Positions 36,947 to 51,560 are shown, numbered from the stretch's first letter. The stretch: DNA of 64,000 nt from Rhynchopus sp. YZ270_cl-10 (GCA_964035575.1 OZ037846.1:1019501-1083500), one strand, 5' to 3'. The notes: generated by a model not told the origin, from the letters alone. Numbers and translations are program-made.

Positions 36947-38665
36947 ATGGGCTGCCTGGATGCTGTGCTGTCGCTGGATGGGACACTGGACAAGAGACAG
37001 AGGCAGAAGCGGACGTTGTTCTTGGTACTCAACATAGCAGGGTTGATTCTGCAGACGCTTGGTTCACTTGAAGCCTATGCAGTGCCACGTGGACGGTACT
37101 TCTTTTACATTTCGAGTATTATCACCAGCTGTGCGTCTCTGTGTGCTATCGTGCTGGTGCTCTGCAAGTTCAAGGTCACGACGACGTCCATTATGATTCT
37201 TGCGTACATCTACAGCGTATCCACGTTTAGTGCAGACCTCACAGCGCGTGCTGCAGGGAACACTTCATGGCCTGTTCTCGTGCTTGTGGTTGATTTTGTG
37301 CTTGTGATGGAGGTGCCCGCCCACCACAGTATGGGTATCGTCAGTGTGGCAGTAGTCTACTTCGTGATCATGTCTGTGGAAGAGGCGTTCAGGTTCGGCA
37401 TCCTCGACATACCTGGTATCATGCCGCAGGAGGAGAGGCTTCACTACATGGAAGAGACGTACCAATGTACAGAGCTTCCCTGCCCTAATAACTCAGCGAA
37501 CTATCAGGTTGCTGCTGTTATTGTGTTTGTAACTGACTTCATCGCAACGCGAGGCTTCGCGCGTGGTCTCCTGAAGGAGCAGGAGTCAATGCAAACAACG
37601 ATCAACACCGTGCAGGAGATTGCGTCGTTGCTGGCTGGCTACGACGTGGAGCAGGTGGCGGAGCTGTTGAAGGCGCATGGGGGTGACCTGCCTGAGGGGA
37701 TGACAGAGGCACTTCGGAGACTGGAGGAGAACCTGCGTGTGTACAAGGCGTACCTCCCGCAGACGTGTCTGCCGTTTGCGACTGAAAGAGACGCTGAGCA
37801 ATCGTTCTCGGAATCCATGAGTGCAGGGGACGAGGCTGCAGACTCTGTGGAAAGGTCAGCGTCTTCATCTCTTCGTGCAGCAACGTTTATGCAGACAGTG
37901 AATCTTCAACAGTTGGGCCTTTCGTCTGCGAAGGTAACGCTGCTGACAGTGAACGTGAAGGACACACTGATCCGCTTGGTGGAAGACAGTGCATGTTTCT
38001 CGGACCTGTTCACAACTCTTCTTCTGAAGACGTTGCAGGGAACAGAGACAAGACGTGGGATGGTGGACGTGTTCATTGGTGACAGGATCCACTGCTCGTT
38101 CAACGCGTCGAAGCAGTGTGCGTCGCACGCAACCTCAGCACTGCACACAGCCACCCTGCTCATCAGAGGTGGTGTCACATCGTACGCGAACATGGGTGTT
38201 GCGACTGGGAAGGTGCTGCGTGGTGACATGGGTTGTGAGGTGATGCGTCGGTTCAGCATGGTGGGGGAGCTTGTGCGTGATGTGAACGGGCTGGAACGTG
38301 CGGGGCGTATGCTGGGGTGTGATGTGGTGTGCAACAGGATGTGCTTCAGCGATGCTGAGTGCGAACACCAGCTGCGTCTGCTTCCGTGCAAGGTGGAGGT
38401 TGTCTCTGGGTGTGAGGCACAGGTTGTGGCGGAACTGGTTGCAAATGAGGAGGAGGAGACAGCGGAAGAAGCAGACGAATGGATGTACATGATAGGTGGG
38501 AAGAAGCATTGGGAAGAGTACAACATTGCCGTGCGTGGGTACCTGCGTGGTGAGCAGTCTGACCTTGACGTTGCTATGGCATGGTCAGCTGCGGGAGGGG
38601 TTGGCACACCAGCACACGCAGTTCCTTCCGGGACGTGCAGTGTTGTGTGTTGTTACATTCGTTAA
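36947..38665 (+). CDS. Membrane cyclase-family protein, short (degenerate) form 8
   Basis: 572 residues from MGCLDAVLSLDGTLDKRQRQ, in the context AAACAATGG. Helices are about 24-45, 50-72, 78-98, 104-122, 128-148 and 183-205, with QCTELPCP between helices 5 and 6. Basic residues before helix 1 and after helix 6 suggest both ends are cytosolic. In the cyclase-like domain the first metal Asp is Asn336, the second is Asp379, and the Asn/Arg pair is Arg444 and Gly448. The first 827 bp are identical to the gene at 60137. The linker then switches to the DAEQSF type, and the tail matches the gene at 30712 (ANEEEETAEEADEW, KKHWEEY). The signalling helix has the private variant MQTTINTV, shared only with its duplicate. 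Confidence 0.9.
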   Translation: MGCLDAVLSLDGTLDKRQRQKRTLFLVLNIAGLILQTLGSLEAYAVPRGRYFFYISSIITSCASLCAIVLVLCKFKVTTTSIMILAYIYSVSTFSADLTARAAGNTSWPVLVLVVDFVLVMEVPAHHSMGIVSVAVVYFVIMSVEEAFRFGILDIPGIMPQEERLHYMEETYQCTELPCPNNSANYQVAAVIVFVTDFIATRGFARGLLKEQESMQTTINTVQEIASLLAGYDVEQVAELLKAHGGDLPEGMTEALRRLEENLRVYKAYLPQTCLPFATERDAEQSFSESMSAGDEAADSVERSASSSLRAATFMQTVNLQQLGLSSAKVTLLTVNVKDTLIRLVEDSACFSDLFTTLLLKTLQGTETRRGMVDVFIGDRIHCSFNASKQCASHATSALHTATLLIRGGVTSYANMGVATGKVLRGDMGCEVMRRFSMVGELVRDVNGLERAGRMLGCDVVCNRMCFSDAECEHQLRLLPCKVEVVSGCEAQVVAELVANEEEETAEEADEWMYMIGGKKHWEEYNIAVRGYLRGEQSDLDVAMAWSAAGGVGTPAHAVPSGTCSVVCCYIR

Positions 38666-38674
38666 GAAAGTGAG

Positions 38675-38775
38675 TATAGTAGGACAAGTAATACTGGCGA
38701 CGAAGAAAGTCGTCAATTACATAGAAGAAACCCCCCGAAATCCGCCAATATTTTTTTGGTCGACAAGTTATTTGG
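38675..38775 (+). repeat. Small hairpin-bearing element, copy 2 of 3
   Basis: The sequence from GTAGGACAAGTAATACTGGC through AAGTCGTCAATTAC and CCGCCAATATTTTTTTGGTC is a diverged copy of the element at 53550-53636. The GTAGGACAAG at its left edge is the complement of the CTTGTCCTAC at the right edge of that copy, so short inverted termini are likely. Confidence 0.55.
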
Positions 38776-39023
38776 TGGGATGGAGGTTCTTATTGACACA
38801 AAATAGCAGAAGGCCAAAAAAGGTGTACGTAAAAAGGTATCTTTCAAGAAAGTCGAACATTAGTTCCACGACACGCGCACTCAGCCACCCAAAAATACAC
38901 GTGGTGAGTCGAAGGGAGGCACAAAAACGTTAGGGTAGTGTAACTTTTTCGGTCTGTTACCGTTATTTTGGTGTTCGAAAAACCCGGCGGGCGGCGGAGA
39001 AAAAAAGTTACCTACCCCCCCCC

Positions 39024-40277
39024 GTAGGGGGAGCCACGTATAAGGAAATCCTTAAGGATTTGCTGTCCGAAACCCATTTTTTTGAAATTTGGGTGAAGAA
39101 ACCCACTAAAATGGGCGTACCTGGCCGCAAATCGCCCTGGGGATCACCCATATATCCCAATAAACCACCCGACGACCTTCACAGAGCATTTCTTGTCCCA
39201 AAAAAATCGATTTTTTGTGAAAAAACACCCCAAAAGTGCGTAACGCTCGCGTAACGCTTGGGGGCCAAAATTTAACACTTGCCAAGAAATTTCTCTTATC
39301 AGACAAAACTCCTTCTAAACACCCGAAAAACACCTCAGTCCACATCCGCTGGGGTCCCGGGGTGGAAATGTATGGTTTTTGGGGCTTTTAGGGGTCCTGG
39401 GAGGGTCCCAGGCGTATTTATGAGGGACGGAACCGCTTATAATGCCCGAAATTACCTCTTTTTTAGGGTGCTTTTTCACCTTAAAAATTCAAAAAAAAGT
39501 GCTCAGACAATCACAGAAGTGACAAAACCCCCTCGGAACTACTCGCTAGACCCCCTGCGGGGTGGAGAATCATATTTGCGATCACTTTTTGGGCTATTTT
39601 GCCTAAAATAACCCCGTGTCCCACTTTTGTCCCACTTGTCCCAAAATGGGGTATTTTAGGCCATTTTGGGACAAGTGAGGCACAAGTGAGGCACGTGATT
39701 ATTTCGGGAAAAATAGCCGAAAAAGTGATCGCAAATATGATTCTCCACCCCGCAGGGGGTCTGGCGAGTAGTTCCGAGGGGGTTTTGTCACTTCTGTGAT
39801 TGTCTGAGCACTTTTTTTTGAATTTTTAAGGTGAAAAAGCACCCTAAAAAAGAGGTAATTTCGGGCATTATAAGCGGTTCCGTCCCTCATAAATACGCCT
39901 GGGACCCTCCCAGGACCCCTAAAAGCCCCAAAAACCATACATTTCCACCCCGGGACCCCAGCGGATGTGGACTGAGGTGTTTTTCGGGTGTTTAGAAGGA
40001 GTTTTGTCTGATAAGAGAAATTTCTTGGCAAGTGTTAAATTTTGGCCCCCAAGCGTTACGCGAGCGTTACGCACTTTTGGGGTGTTTTTTCACAAAAAAA
40101 CCCATTTTTTTGGGACAAGAAATGCTCTGTGAAGGTCGTCAGGTGGTTTATTGGGATATATGGGTGATCCCCAGGGCGATTTGCGGCCAGGTACGCCTAT
40201 TTTAGTGGATTTCTTCACCGAAATTTCAAAAAAATGGGTTTTGGACAGCAAAACGCCTTTGGTGGCTCCCCCTAACC
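39024..40277. repeat. Large near-perfect palindrome, ~620-bp arms
   Basis: The left arm (about 39024-39649) and right arm (39661-40277) are reverse complements around an 11-base centre, GGTATTTTAGG. Similarity is very high through most of the arms (shared landmarks include CATTTCCACCCCGGGACCCC in the right arm and its complement in the left) and drops towards the outer 60 bp. The arms carry mirror-image open frames of 110 codons; these reflect the symmetry and are not evidence of genes. A structure of this size could extrude as a cruciform, and is a fold-back type element or a hairpin-capped duplication. Confidence 0.9.
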
Positions 40278-40280
40278 CCC

Positions 40281-40960
40281 CCCCGTGCATAAGTCTGCGT
40301 ATAAGTCCGATTTTTGGGGGGGCTGAGGGCCTCCGGACTTATACACGGGGTTTCGGACTTATGCACGGGTATCGGACTTATACACCGGTTTTGTGCACCC
40401 AGGTACCCAGACCCATGCAGGGTCACATGACCTCAGTGTGAGTGACCCACATGTGACACCGCAAAATTTACCCTGTCTTCGTGCACCTTCGGCACAACGC
40501 CGCAGACAGGCCAAACAGCGTTGGAGGAATGCTTGCTGTGCAGGTATCAAACATGAGAACCCACTCAACAAGGGACACCTTTTGGCTGTTGAGACTGTTT
40601 GGGGTGCAAAGTTTTCCACAATGTTGCAGTAACAGGTGCACATCTTTGAGCATTGTGAGGATGATGTTTTGACATGAGAAGCGTGAAGATGATCCCTGGT
40701 GAATACACCACCAATAAAAATAAAGTTACGCTCGCTTCGCTCGCGGAAAAATACCTCAATTTTTTTCTCCCGCTCGCTTCGCGAGCGGGAAAACGCCTCA
40801 AAAAAATTTCTCCCCACCACTAGTACACAAAACCGGTGTATAAGTCGGCCTGTGCATAAGTCCGATCCTGAGCCCAAATCTGCCCGGACTTATACACGGG
40901 TCATCGGACTTATGCACGGGTCATGGGGGTCGGACTTTATGCACGGGGGGGGGGGGGGGG
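40281..40960. repeat. Cluster of CGGACTTATRCACGGG words with a dispersed ~240-bp repeat
   Basis: At both edges (about 40284-40385 and 40845-40945) the word CGGACTTATGCACGGG or a close variant occurs several times, inverted at the left edge relative to the right. Between them lies a dispersed repeat (about 40395-40630; with GCCGCAGACAGGCCAAAC and GGGGTGCAAAGTTTTCCACA) that recurs at 51955-52195. Two GAGCGAAGCGAGC-type hairpins also lie there (about 40728 and 40770). It looks like a small inverted-repeat element nested in the larger one. Confidence 0.65.
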
Positions 40961-41202
40961 GGTAGGTATGAAGAAAAAAAAGTTTTACCAGGGGGAAAAA
41001 AGTTATGAAGATATTTTCTTACATTTTTCCAGAGTTTTCTTCACAGTCAAATCCTTATTTTCGTGACGTGTAGCTTGTTTTCTCTTGCGTGTAGCATTTT
41101 GTGTCTTCTCATTATCATGTTGCCTGGGTACCTAGGTTCCTGGACACCGGGTGTCTGGTTCCCAGAATGACTGGGTACCAGAAAGTTATAGGTACTACAG
41201 TG

Positions 41203-41495
41203 TGTACAGTGTACAGTGTACAGTGTACAGTGTACAGTGTACAGTGTACAGTGTACAGTGTACAGTGTACAGTGTACAGTGTACAGTGTACAGTGTACAG
41301 TGTACAGTGTACAGTGTACAGTGTACAGTGTACAGTGTACAGTGTACAGTGTACAGTGTACAGTGTACAGTGTACAGTGTACAGTGTACAGTGTACAGTG
41401 TACAGTGTACAGTGTACAGTGTACAGTGTACAGTGTACAGTGTACAGTGTACAGTGTACAGTGTACAGTGTACAGTGTACAGTGTACAGTGTACA
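41203..41495. repeat. 7-bp satellite (ACAGTGT)n
   Basis: About 42 perfect copies of ACAGTGT. The unit differs from the 1786-2337 satellite (ACTGTGT) by one base; it is neither that unit nor its complement. All six frames are open through it, giving spurious repeat proteins on both strands. It lies just inside the right end of the 38933-41725 element. Confidence 0.95.
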
Positions 41496-41725
41496 AGAAA
41501 ACACTCGAGAAGGAAAACGACTTTTCTCTCGAGAAAAAATTGCTTACTCACCAAGTGATCGTGAGGTGCTCTAGGTATGGGCCCTGTACAGCCCCACCCA
41601 CATCTTTCCTATAGAACCTCTTCATAACTTTTTTCCCTAGGTACTTTCTACATAACTTTTTTTTTTTGGTTTTCAAAAAATCCGGCGGGCGGTAACGGTA
41701 ACAGGCTGAAAAAGTTACACTACCC

Positions 41726-42937
41726 TTACCAAAAATCGTGATAAAAGCTACTTCCCAACGCAATGTAGGGGGGTCCTAGCTAGGCCGGGGCTCTGTCGGA
41801 AAAACTATTTTTTTTTAAAAATATGCCTAAGTCCCCGAAAACACACGGAATTGCTCCAGAACACATTTTTTCCAGTGTCCCGCAGTGTCCCACCACTGTT
41901 TTTTGGTTTTTGTGGCATAAAAAATACAAAAAAAAATACATGGTTCTATAGGGGCCGAGTACAATGGCGTTTTTCACGTATTTTTCATGATTTTTCAAAT
42001 TTGGCAAAATTCAAGTCAAATACCAGACATTCTCCCCCCCACCTCGTTATGTCACCAACATGCAGGGCGTTCGCCCCGGGGCGAAAAATATTTTTTTTCG
42101 TTAAAAAAATCTTTTCCTGAAAAAATGACGTTTTATTTCGCCCCAGGGCTTCGCCCCACCGGGGCGAAACCCTGTATAAATAAATAAATAAATAAAAAAA
42201 GGGGAAAAAAAAAAAAAAAAGAGAGACAGATTTCTCCCCACCACCCTGTAGACCCCCCCGGAGGGGGGGTCGCAGAGGGGTGTCCACTGTACTCAAAATC
42301 ATCCGCAAACCCGCCTGCCGTGAGAGGAAGTTTCCCCAGCACTCCCGCTCGCTCCTCAATCCTGCAGTCTGCTGAAGGTGTACCGTACCCCCTGTTATAG
42401 AAGGTGTCACTGCTCGTGTCAACTCTATCTTCAATGGCAGAGAGTTGAAAATAATCAAAATAAGGATGAAGTCTCATATGACGGATGCCTCTCTCTTGTA
42501 CATCTGCTTGATTAAACAACACAAAGAGACCCTCAGTGAGGGGGGATTGATGAAATTCTCCATCGTTTTGCTGGTTTTAGTATCAGGAAAGTTCAGCTGT
42601 AATATCACTTGTGCTGGGGAAGGGATCACGCACAAATCGCAAATTTTTTTTGACCATTCAGTACCAGGGATTCACCCCACGAACTAACTTCTCTCCGGCG
42701 GGGAAAATTTTTTTGACCTATTTTAAGCACTAGTAAAAAAACGAAAATTTCGGGGTTTTTGGCATTTCGCCACGATCAGGAAAAAACGATGGCGATAGCG
42801 AACGCCCTGCCAACATGTCCAAAAAAAAGATGTTTTTCCATTTTGTATTCTACCCCCAGTGTAACATAAAATTCCACATTTCCACCAAAATCCACAAACC
42901 CAGCGTCACACACAGGCTAATATCGCTCCGAAAATGT
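41726..42937. other. Gene-free spacer
   Basis: No supportable gene. Visible features are a GGGGCGAA-rich inverted stretch (42062-42173), TAAATAAA repeats (about 42175-42198) and a block near 41757-41810 that is the diverged complement of 53480-53520 (GTCGGAAAAAC and GGTCCTAG words). Confidence 0.5.
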
Positions 42938-44086
42938 CCGTCATTGTTTCAGTTATTTGACAACAGTTCTGCAGGCGCACTTTCGTAGGGTACCTAATGT
43001 CACTATTTGGGCACATTTGGAGGTGTTGCAACGGTGCGCTCTTAAATCTGCCGTCATTGTTTCAGTTATTTGACAACAGTTCTTCAGGCGCACTTTCGTA
43101 GGGTATCTAATGTCACTATTTGGGCACATTTGGAAGTGTTGCAACGGTGCGCTCTTAAATCTGCCGTCATTGTTTCAGTTATTTGACAACAGTTCTGCAG
43201 GCGCACTTTCGTAGGGTACCTAATGTCACTATTTGGGCACATTTGGAGGTGTTGCAACGGTGCGCTCTTAAATCTGCCGTCATTGTTTCAGTTATTTGAC
43301 AACAGTTCTTCAGGCGCACTTTCGTAGGGTATCTAATGTCACTATTTGGGCACATTTGGAGGTGTTACAGCGGTGCGCTCTTAAATCTGCCGTCATTGTT
43401 TCAGTTATTTGACAACAGTTCTTCAGGCGCACTTTCGTAGGGTATCTAATGTCACTATTTGGGCACATTTGGAGGTGTTGCAACGGTGCGCTCTTAAATC
43501 TGCCGTCATTGTTTCAGTTATTTGACAACAGTTCTGCAGGCGCACTTTCGTAGGGTATCTAATGTCACTATTTGGGCACATTTGGAAGTGTTGCAACGGT
43601 GCGCTCTTAAATCTGCCGTCATTGTTTCAGTTATTTGACAACAGTTCTGCAGGCGCACTTTCGTAGGGTACCTAATGTCACTATTTGGGCACATTTGGAG
43701 GTGTTGCAACGGTGCGCTCTTAAATCTGCCGTCATTGTTTCAGTTATTTGACAACAGTTCTTCAGGCGCACTTTCGTAGGGTACCTAATGTCACTATTTG
43801 GGCACATTTGGAAGTGTTGCAACGGTGCGCTCTTAAATCTGCCGTCATTGTTTCAGTTATTTGACAACAGTTCTGCAGGCGCACTTTCGTAGGGTATCTA
43901 ATGTCACTATTTGGGCACATTTGGAAGTGTTGCAACGGTGCGCTCTTAAATCTGCCGTCATTGTTTCAGTTATTTGACAACAGTTCTTCAGGCGCACTTT
44001 CGTAGGGTATCTAATGTCACTATTTGGGCACATTTGGAGGTGTTACAGCGGTGCGCTCTTAAATCTGCCGTCATTGTTTCAGTTAT

Positions 44087-48196
<4,110 letters not shown>

Positions 48197-49637
48197 GCCC
48201 TTTGGCAACTTGTTCGTTTGGGGTTGGGGCTGTCGCTGCAGGGATTATTGTGGTGTTTGGCTTGTTAACGATTTTACGTATTTTGTTCTAGTTATCTTCT
48301 CTTCTTTCAGTTCCGGGTTATATTCTTATGTTTGTTTCAAAATTACGTCATTCGTTCCTTTCTTGACAAAACGTTACTAATGCCCCATCACCCTTTTCCA
48401 TTGTCCTGGCCCTCCTTTCCCGTCCGGGAAGGGCTGGGGTTGGGGTTTGATTGGTGAAGATTAGGTTGTATTTTGCATTATTGGGGGTTGGGTTGCTTGG
48501 GTTGCTTGGGTTGGGTTGGGTTGGTTGGGTTGGTTTGTATTTTTATCGTTAGGTTTTATGTTATGTTCAGTTTCTTTCTTCTTGCTTCAACCAACAATGA
48601 CTAAACGAAGATACCCAAATCCCCAAGTTTATAAAGCACCTCTTTCCATTTTCCTGGCCCTCCCTTTCCATCCAACCCACCCCCGGCACTGACTCTTACA
48701 ACTGATCCCAGATTCTGTTCCAGATGTAATGATTCGATGTGTTTCGGTAACATGGTATGGTGCAAATTGGTCGCTGCCTGAAGTATCCGTAATTGAATTA
48801 GTTCTGCATTCTGTGATCAGTCTTATGAGTGTATGCTGCAGGCGACAATTGAAAATTGTATTGTGCTAATTGGTGGTCACCTGAAGTATCCGTAATTGAA
48901 CTAGTTATGAAATCTGTTGTCAGTCTTATGAATGCTGCATGCTCTACCGACAATTGAAACGTTTCAAACAACATTGTTTTGTGCTAATTCACCCCCGAGA
49001 GTCCCCGACCCCATACAACACTTTTTTCGTGAAGTACGTTGAGAACATTTTTGACAGGTCGCTGACCGATTTCCGAAAGCAGCGGGCAGGGCTTCCGCCA
49101 AGGTGACCGGAGTGGCCATGGCCCACTCGGAGAGAAATGGGGTTTAGGAGGTTGTGGATGAGCCTTAGTTGTCATGCGACCCCACCGTGCAGAGCATTTG
49201 GCTCGCTGTGTCAAAAGAAGTGGACGAAAAGGGGAGTGGTGAATTTTCCAGTGTCCCGCAGTGTCGCACCACTTATTTTTTCCGCATTTTGAGGGGGGGG
49301 GGGGGGGGGGGGGAAATGCAAAATGAAAACAAAATTTTGGTAGATTCACAGAATTCAGATTTTTGCTAAGGTGCTGGCAGCTGTCCCCAAAAAAAAAATA
49401 TCTCCCCCCCACATTTTTTGGTCCTGGGTCAGGGCTATCGGTAAGAAGGGGTTTTGGGGGGCATCATATATCATATTTCATATTTCAAAATCATATTTCA
49501 AAAAAAAAAAAAAAAAACACGAGTTTACGGGCAAAAACCCATTCCGAGCTTTCGGCCCCGCACGTTGGCGGGGCATCTCCCCTCATATGTGGATATGTCC
49601 GGAAAATGCGTTGCAGCGCGACACTGACCTGGACGAA
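48197..49637. other. Spacer after the Ulp1-like gene
   Basis: No gene is seen. It contains a TTGGGTTGCTTGGGTTGGG-type G/T tract (about 48485-48535), a direct repeat of about 97 bp in two copies (about 48766-48857 and 48863-48955; shared core TGAAGTATCCGTAATTGAA), a diverged member of the TGACCCCACC repeat family near 49175, and a G run near 49296-49315. An open frame that starts at 49371 crosses this repeat and poly-A DNA and is not credible before 49638. Confidence 0.55.
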
Positions 49638-50498
49638 ATGGAGTGTCTGAAGTTCCTAGGGAAAGGCAGGAACGAGAACTCGTGGCAGAGACAAACATTT
49701 CCCGAGGTGCTTGAGATGCGTGAACGGCTCAAGTTCCTCTACTTTGTGGATCAGCGTGCAATCTGCAAAGCTGCGGCGGACGTTCTGCATAGTCGTAAGC
49801 GAACTCGTAAAGCTCTGGAAGCCGCGCTGCGCGAACCGCTCCACATCTGGGTAGAGGGTGTGAAAGAGTCCCTGCCATTCCTGCAACAAGATGGCATCAA
49901 CAGCATACCCGATGTGCGCATTGATTCTGAGCTGGCGGAGTACACGTTTGCTCTGGAGATGAAACACCTCCCGCAAGAACATGTCACGGAGGTTGTGGCA
50001 TGGAAAGGGTGTGTCAGCGCAGGTCTCTCTACGCAGAAAGCAGCGGGCAGCACCGCCGTCACTCATGTTCTGGTCTCTGAGTCCATCGAGATTGAGGACT
50101 CACAAAGACTCTCTGTGTCAGGGAGTGTCACGCAAGCGGCATTGGAGGATGCGTTGACCCTACCCCCGGAGCAGAGTCTTGAGTTTGGATCATTCCTTTC
50201 CGTTGCTGATCCGGCGGCGACTCTAGCTGACAGTGATGCCCCCATGTGGATGAGCCTCATGCCGAGGGTTTTTCGTTGTGTCTGTCCCCTTGGCTGGAAT
50301 ATGTGCGAGCGTGCGAGAGACGTTATGTGTTCCGTACAAGATTTTTTGATGGAGGCTGTAACGGCGGCAGTGAGAGAAATGGAGGGGGGTATAAGCAAGA
50401 AAAAACTGGGGGGATTGTCTCAGATAGATACATTGTGTGTGGAAGTTGAAAATTTTTTAACTGTGGTGGTGAGTTTGCAGTCGTCGGTTACGTCTTAA
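49638..50498 (+). CDS. Orphan protein, unrecognised
   Basis: 286 residues from ATG at 49638 (MECLKFLGKGRNENSW); the frame is open further upstream, but only through homopolymers and repeats. The N-terminal half is charged and helical in character (FPEVLEMRERLKFL; ADVLHSRKRTRKALEAAL). No membrane segment or catalytic motif is visible. A short stretch, VRIDSELAEYTFALEMK, weakly resembles GIDSVLCEVRL and LALEVK in the C-terminal region of the Ulp1-like protein 1.5 kb upstream, so the two may share a module or belong to one element. That resemblance is too short to rely on. Composition is gene-like and it ends in TAA. Confidence 0.6.
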   Translation: MECLKFLGKGRNENSWQRQTFPEVLEMRERLKFLYFVDQRAICKAAADVLHSRKRTRKALEAALREPLHIWVEGVKESLPFLQQDGINSIPDVRIDSELAEYTFALEMKHLPQEHVTEVVAWKGCVSAGLSTQKAAGSTAVTHVLVSESIEIEDSQRLSVSGSVTQAALEDALTLPPEQSLEFGSFLSVADPAATLADSDAPMWMSLMPRVFRCVCPLGWNMCERARDVMCSVQDFLMEAVTAAVREMEGGISKKKLGGLSQIDTLCVEVENFLTVVVSLQSSVTS

Positions 50499-51099
50499 GT
50501 CCCGTTTGTGTTTCGGATTTTTGCGAACAGGGCCTATTAAAATTAAAGGCCAGTGTGTATTTTTTCTGGTTTGTTTCTCTTCTTACGCTGTCTTTATTTT
50601 CAAGTAATACCACACCCTCTCATCTGAGTCATCAGCCTGCTGATCAGGGTAACTGTTATAATATCAGCCTCTCTAGGTATTCTTGAGTCAACCTACGCAA
50701 GCCTTCTCTCGAAAGCTTTTCTGTTGCGATTCTACTATTCTATTTGTTCCGGTTTTAGCCTTTTCACAAGTTGTGTAATATTTGCAGGTACTCTCTGTTT
50801 TGATAGTTTCTCTTCCTTCTTCAACCAACAAAGATACCACCACCCCACCCCTTTCAATTTTTCATTTCCTCTATTCTTCCCATCCAAGCCCTCCCCTACC
50901 CCACACGAAACACACCAGGTTGCTCAGACTCGCTGCAGGGATGGTTTCTGGCTGAGCCCCAGCGAACATGGTTTCGATCATGCATGATTTCCAGTGACAT
51001 TGTACCTTCTCAAGCTTCTCTGCAACGAACCGGGGTCACGGCATGGGTCACATTGGGTGCATTGCCGGAGAATTTTCGAATTTTCGAATTTTTTTTTTG
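50499..51099. other. Gene-free spacer
   Basis: Pyrimidine-rich DNA with an ordinary base mix. Nothing recognisable is seen. Confidence 0.5.
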
Positions 51100-51310
51100 G
51101 GGAATAGTCAGTTATGCCCTACCCTTTTTTTGAAATGGTCAGAGATACCCGAAAATAAGTTCAGATATTGGTCAGAGATGCCCCATTTTCAAAAATAGGG
51201 CATAACTGACCAATATCTGAACTTATTTTCGGGTATTTCGGGTATCTCTGACTATTTCTCAACTTATTTTCGGGCATGTCTGACCATATCGCCAACTTTT
51301 TTCGGGTACC
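51100..51310. repeat. Imperfect palindromic element (AGATACCCGAAAATAAG family)
   Basis: The left half (GTCAGTTATGCCCTACCC, then GTCAGAGATACCCGAAAA) is mirrored in the right half with interruptions. About 66 bp of it are the almost exact reverse complement of 53345-53410. It abuts the 8-bp satellite at 51333, whose unit ATACCCAG resembles the element's own ATACCCGA words, so the satellite may have grown from the element's edge. Confidence 0.75.
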
Positions 51311-51332
51311 CCAAAAAAGTTGGTTTTCGGGT

Positions 51333-51560
51333 ATACCCAGATACCCAGATACCCAGATACCCAGATACCCAGATACCCAGATACCCAGATACCCAGATAC
51401 CCAGATACCCAGATACCCAGATACCCAGATACCCAGATACCCAGATACCCAGATACCCAGATACCCAGATACCCAGATACCCAGATACCCAGATACCCAG
51501 ATACCCAGATACCCAGATACCCAGATACCCAGATACCCAGATACCCAGATACCCAGATAC
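51333..51560. repeat. 8-bp satellite (ATACCCAG)n
   Basis: About 28 perfect tandem copies of ATACCCAG, followed by CAGGTCCAGGTCCAGG. All frames stay open and give false repeat proteins on both strands. The unit is not a known telomere repeat and the tract is internal. Confidence 0.95.

Larger units (their letters stand above)
32368..37773 (+). repeat. Segmental duplication, left copy (5406 bp)
   Basis: This block matches 55558-60963 at a constant offset of 23,190 bp. I compared many lines by eye and the predicted proteins, and found no difference inside the block. It contains the end of one short-form gene, a complete long-form gene, the spacer with a hAT-type MITE, and the first 827 bp of another short-form gene. 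Both edges fall inside cyclase coding sequence, at T/C 32367 and G/T 37774, where all paralogues are similar. That is what homologous recombination between family members would give. Confidence 0.93.
38933..41725. mobile_element. Composite inverted-repeat element, PIF/Harbinger-like ends
   Basis: Both ends carry GGGTAGTGTAACTTTTTC as an inverted repeat; the similarity runs on into TGTTACCGTTA after three mismatches. The element is flanked by TTA on both sides (38930-38932 and 41726-41728), the 3-bp TWA target duplication expected of PIF/Harbinger elements. The 2793-bp interior has no transposase. It holds a 1.25-kb palindrome, a cluster of CGGACTTATGCACGGG words, a dispersed repeat and a 7-bp satellite, so it looks like a non-autonomous carrier into which other repeats have accumulated. 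The family assignment rests only on ends and target site. Confidence 0.65.

Noticed and set aside
39279-40031. Mirror-image 110-codon frames on both strands
   Set aside because: They are produced by the palindrome's symmetry, with no independent sign of coding.
49371-49637. N-terminal extension of the orphan gene
   Set aside because: It translates poly-A and repeat DNA; the credible start is 49638.
51333-51560. Internal telomere
   Set aside because: ATACCCAG is not a known telomere repeat and unrelated DNA continues on both sides.
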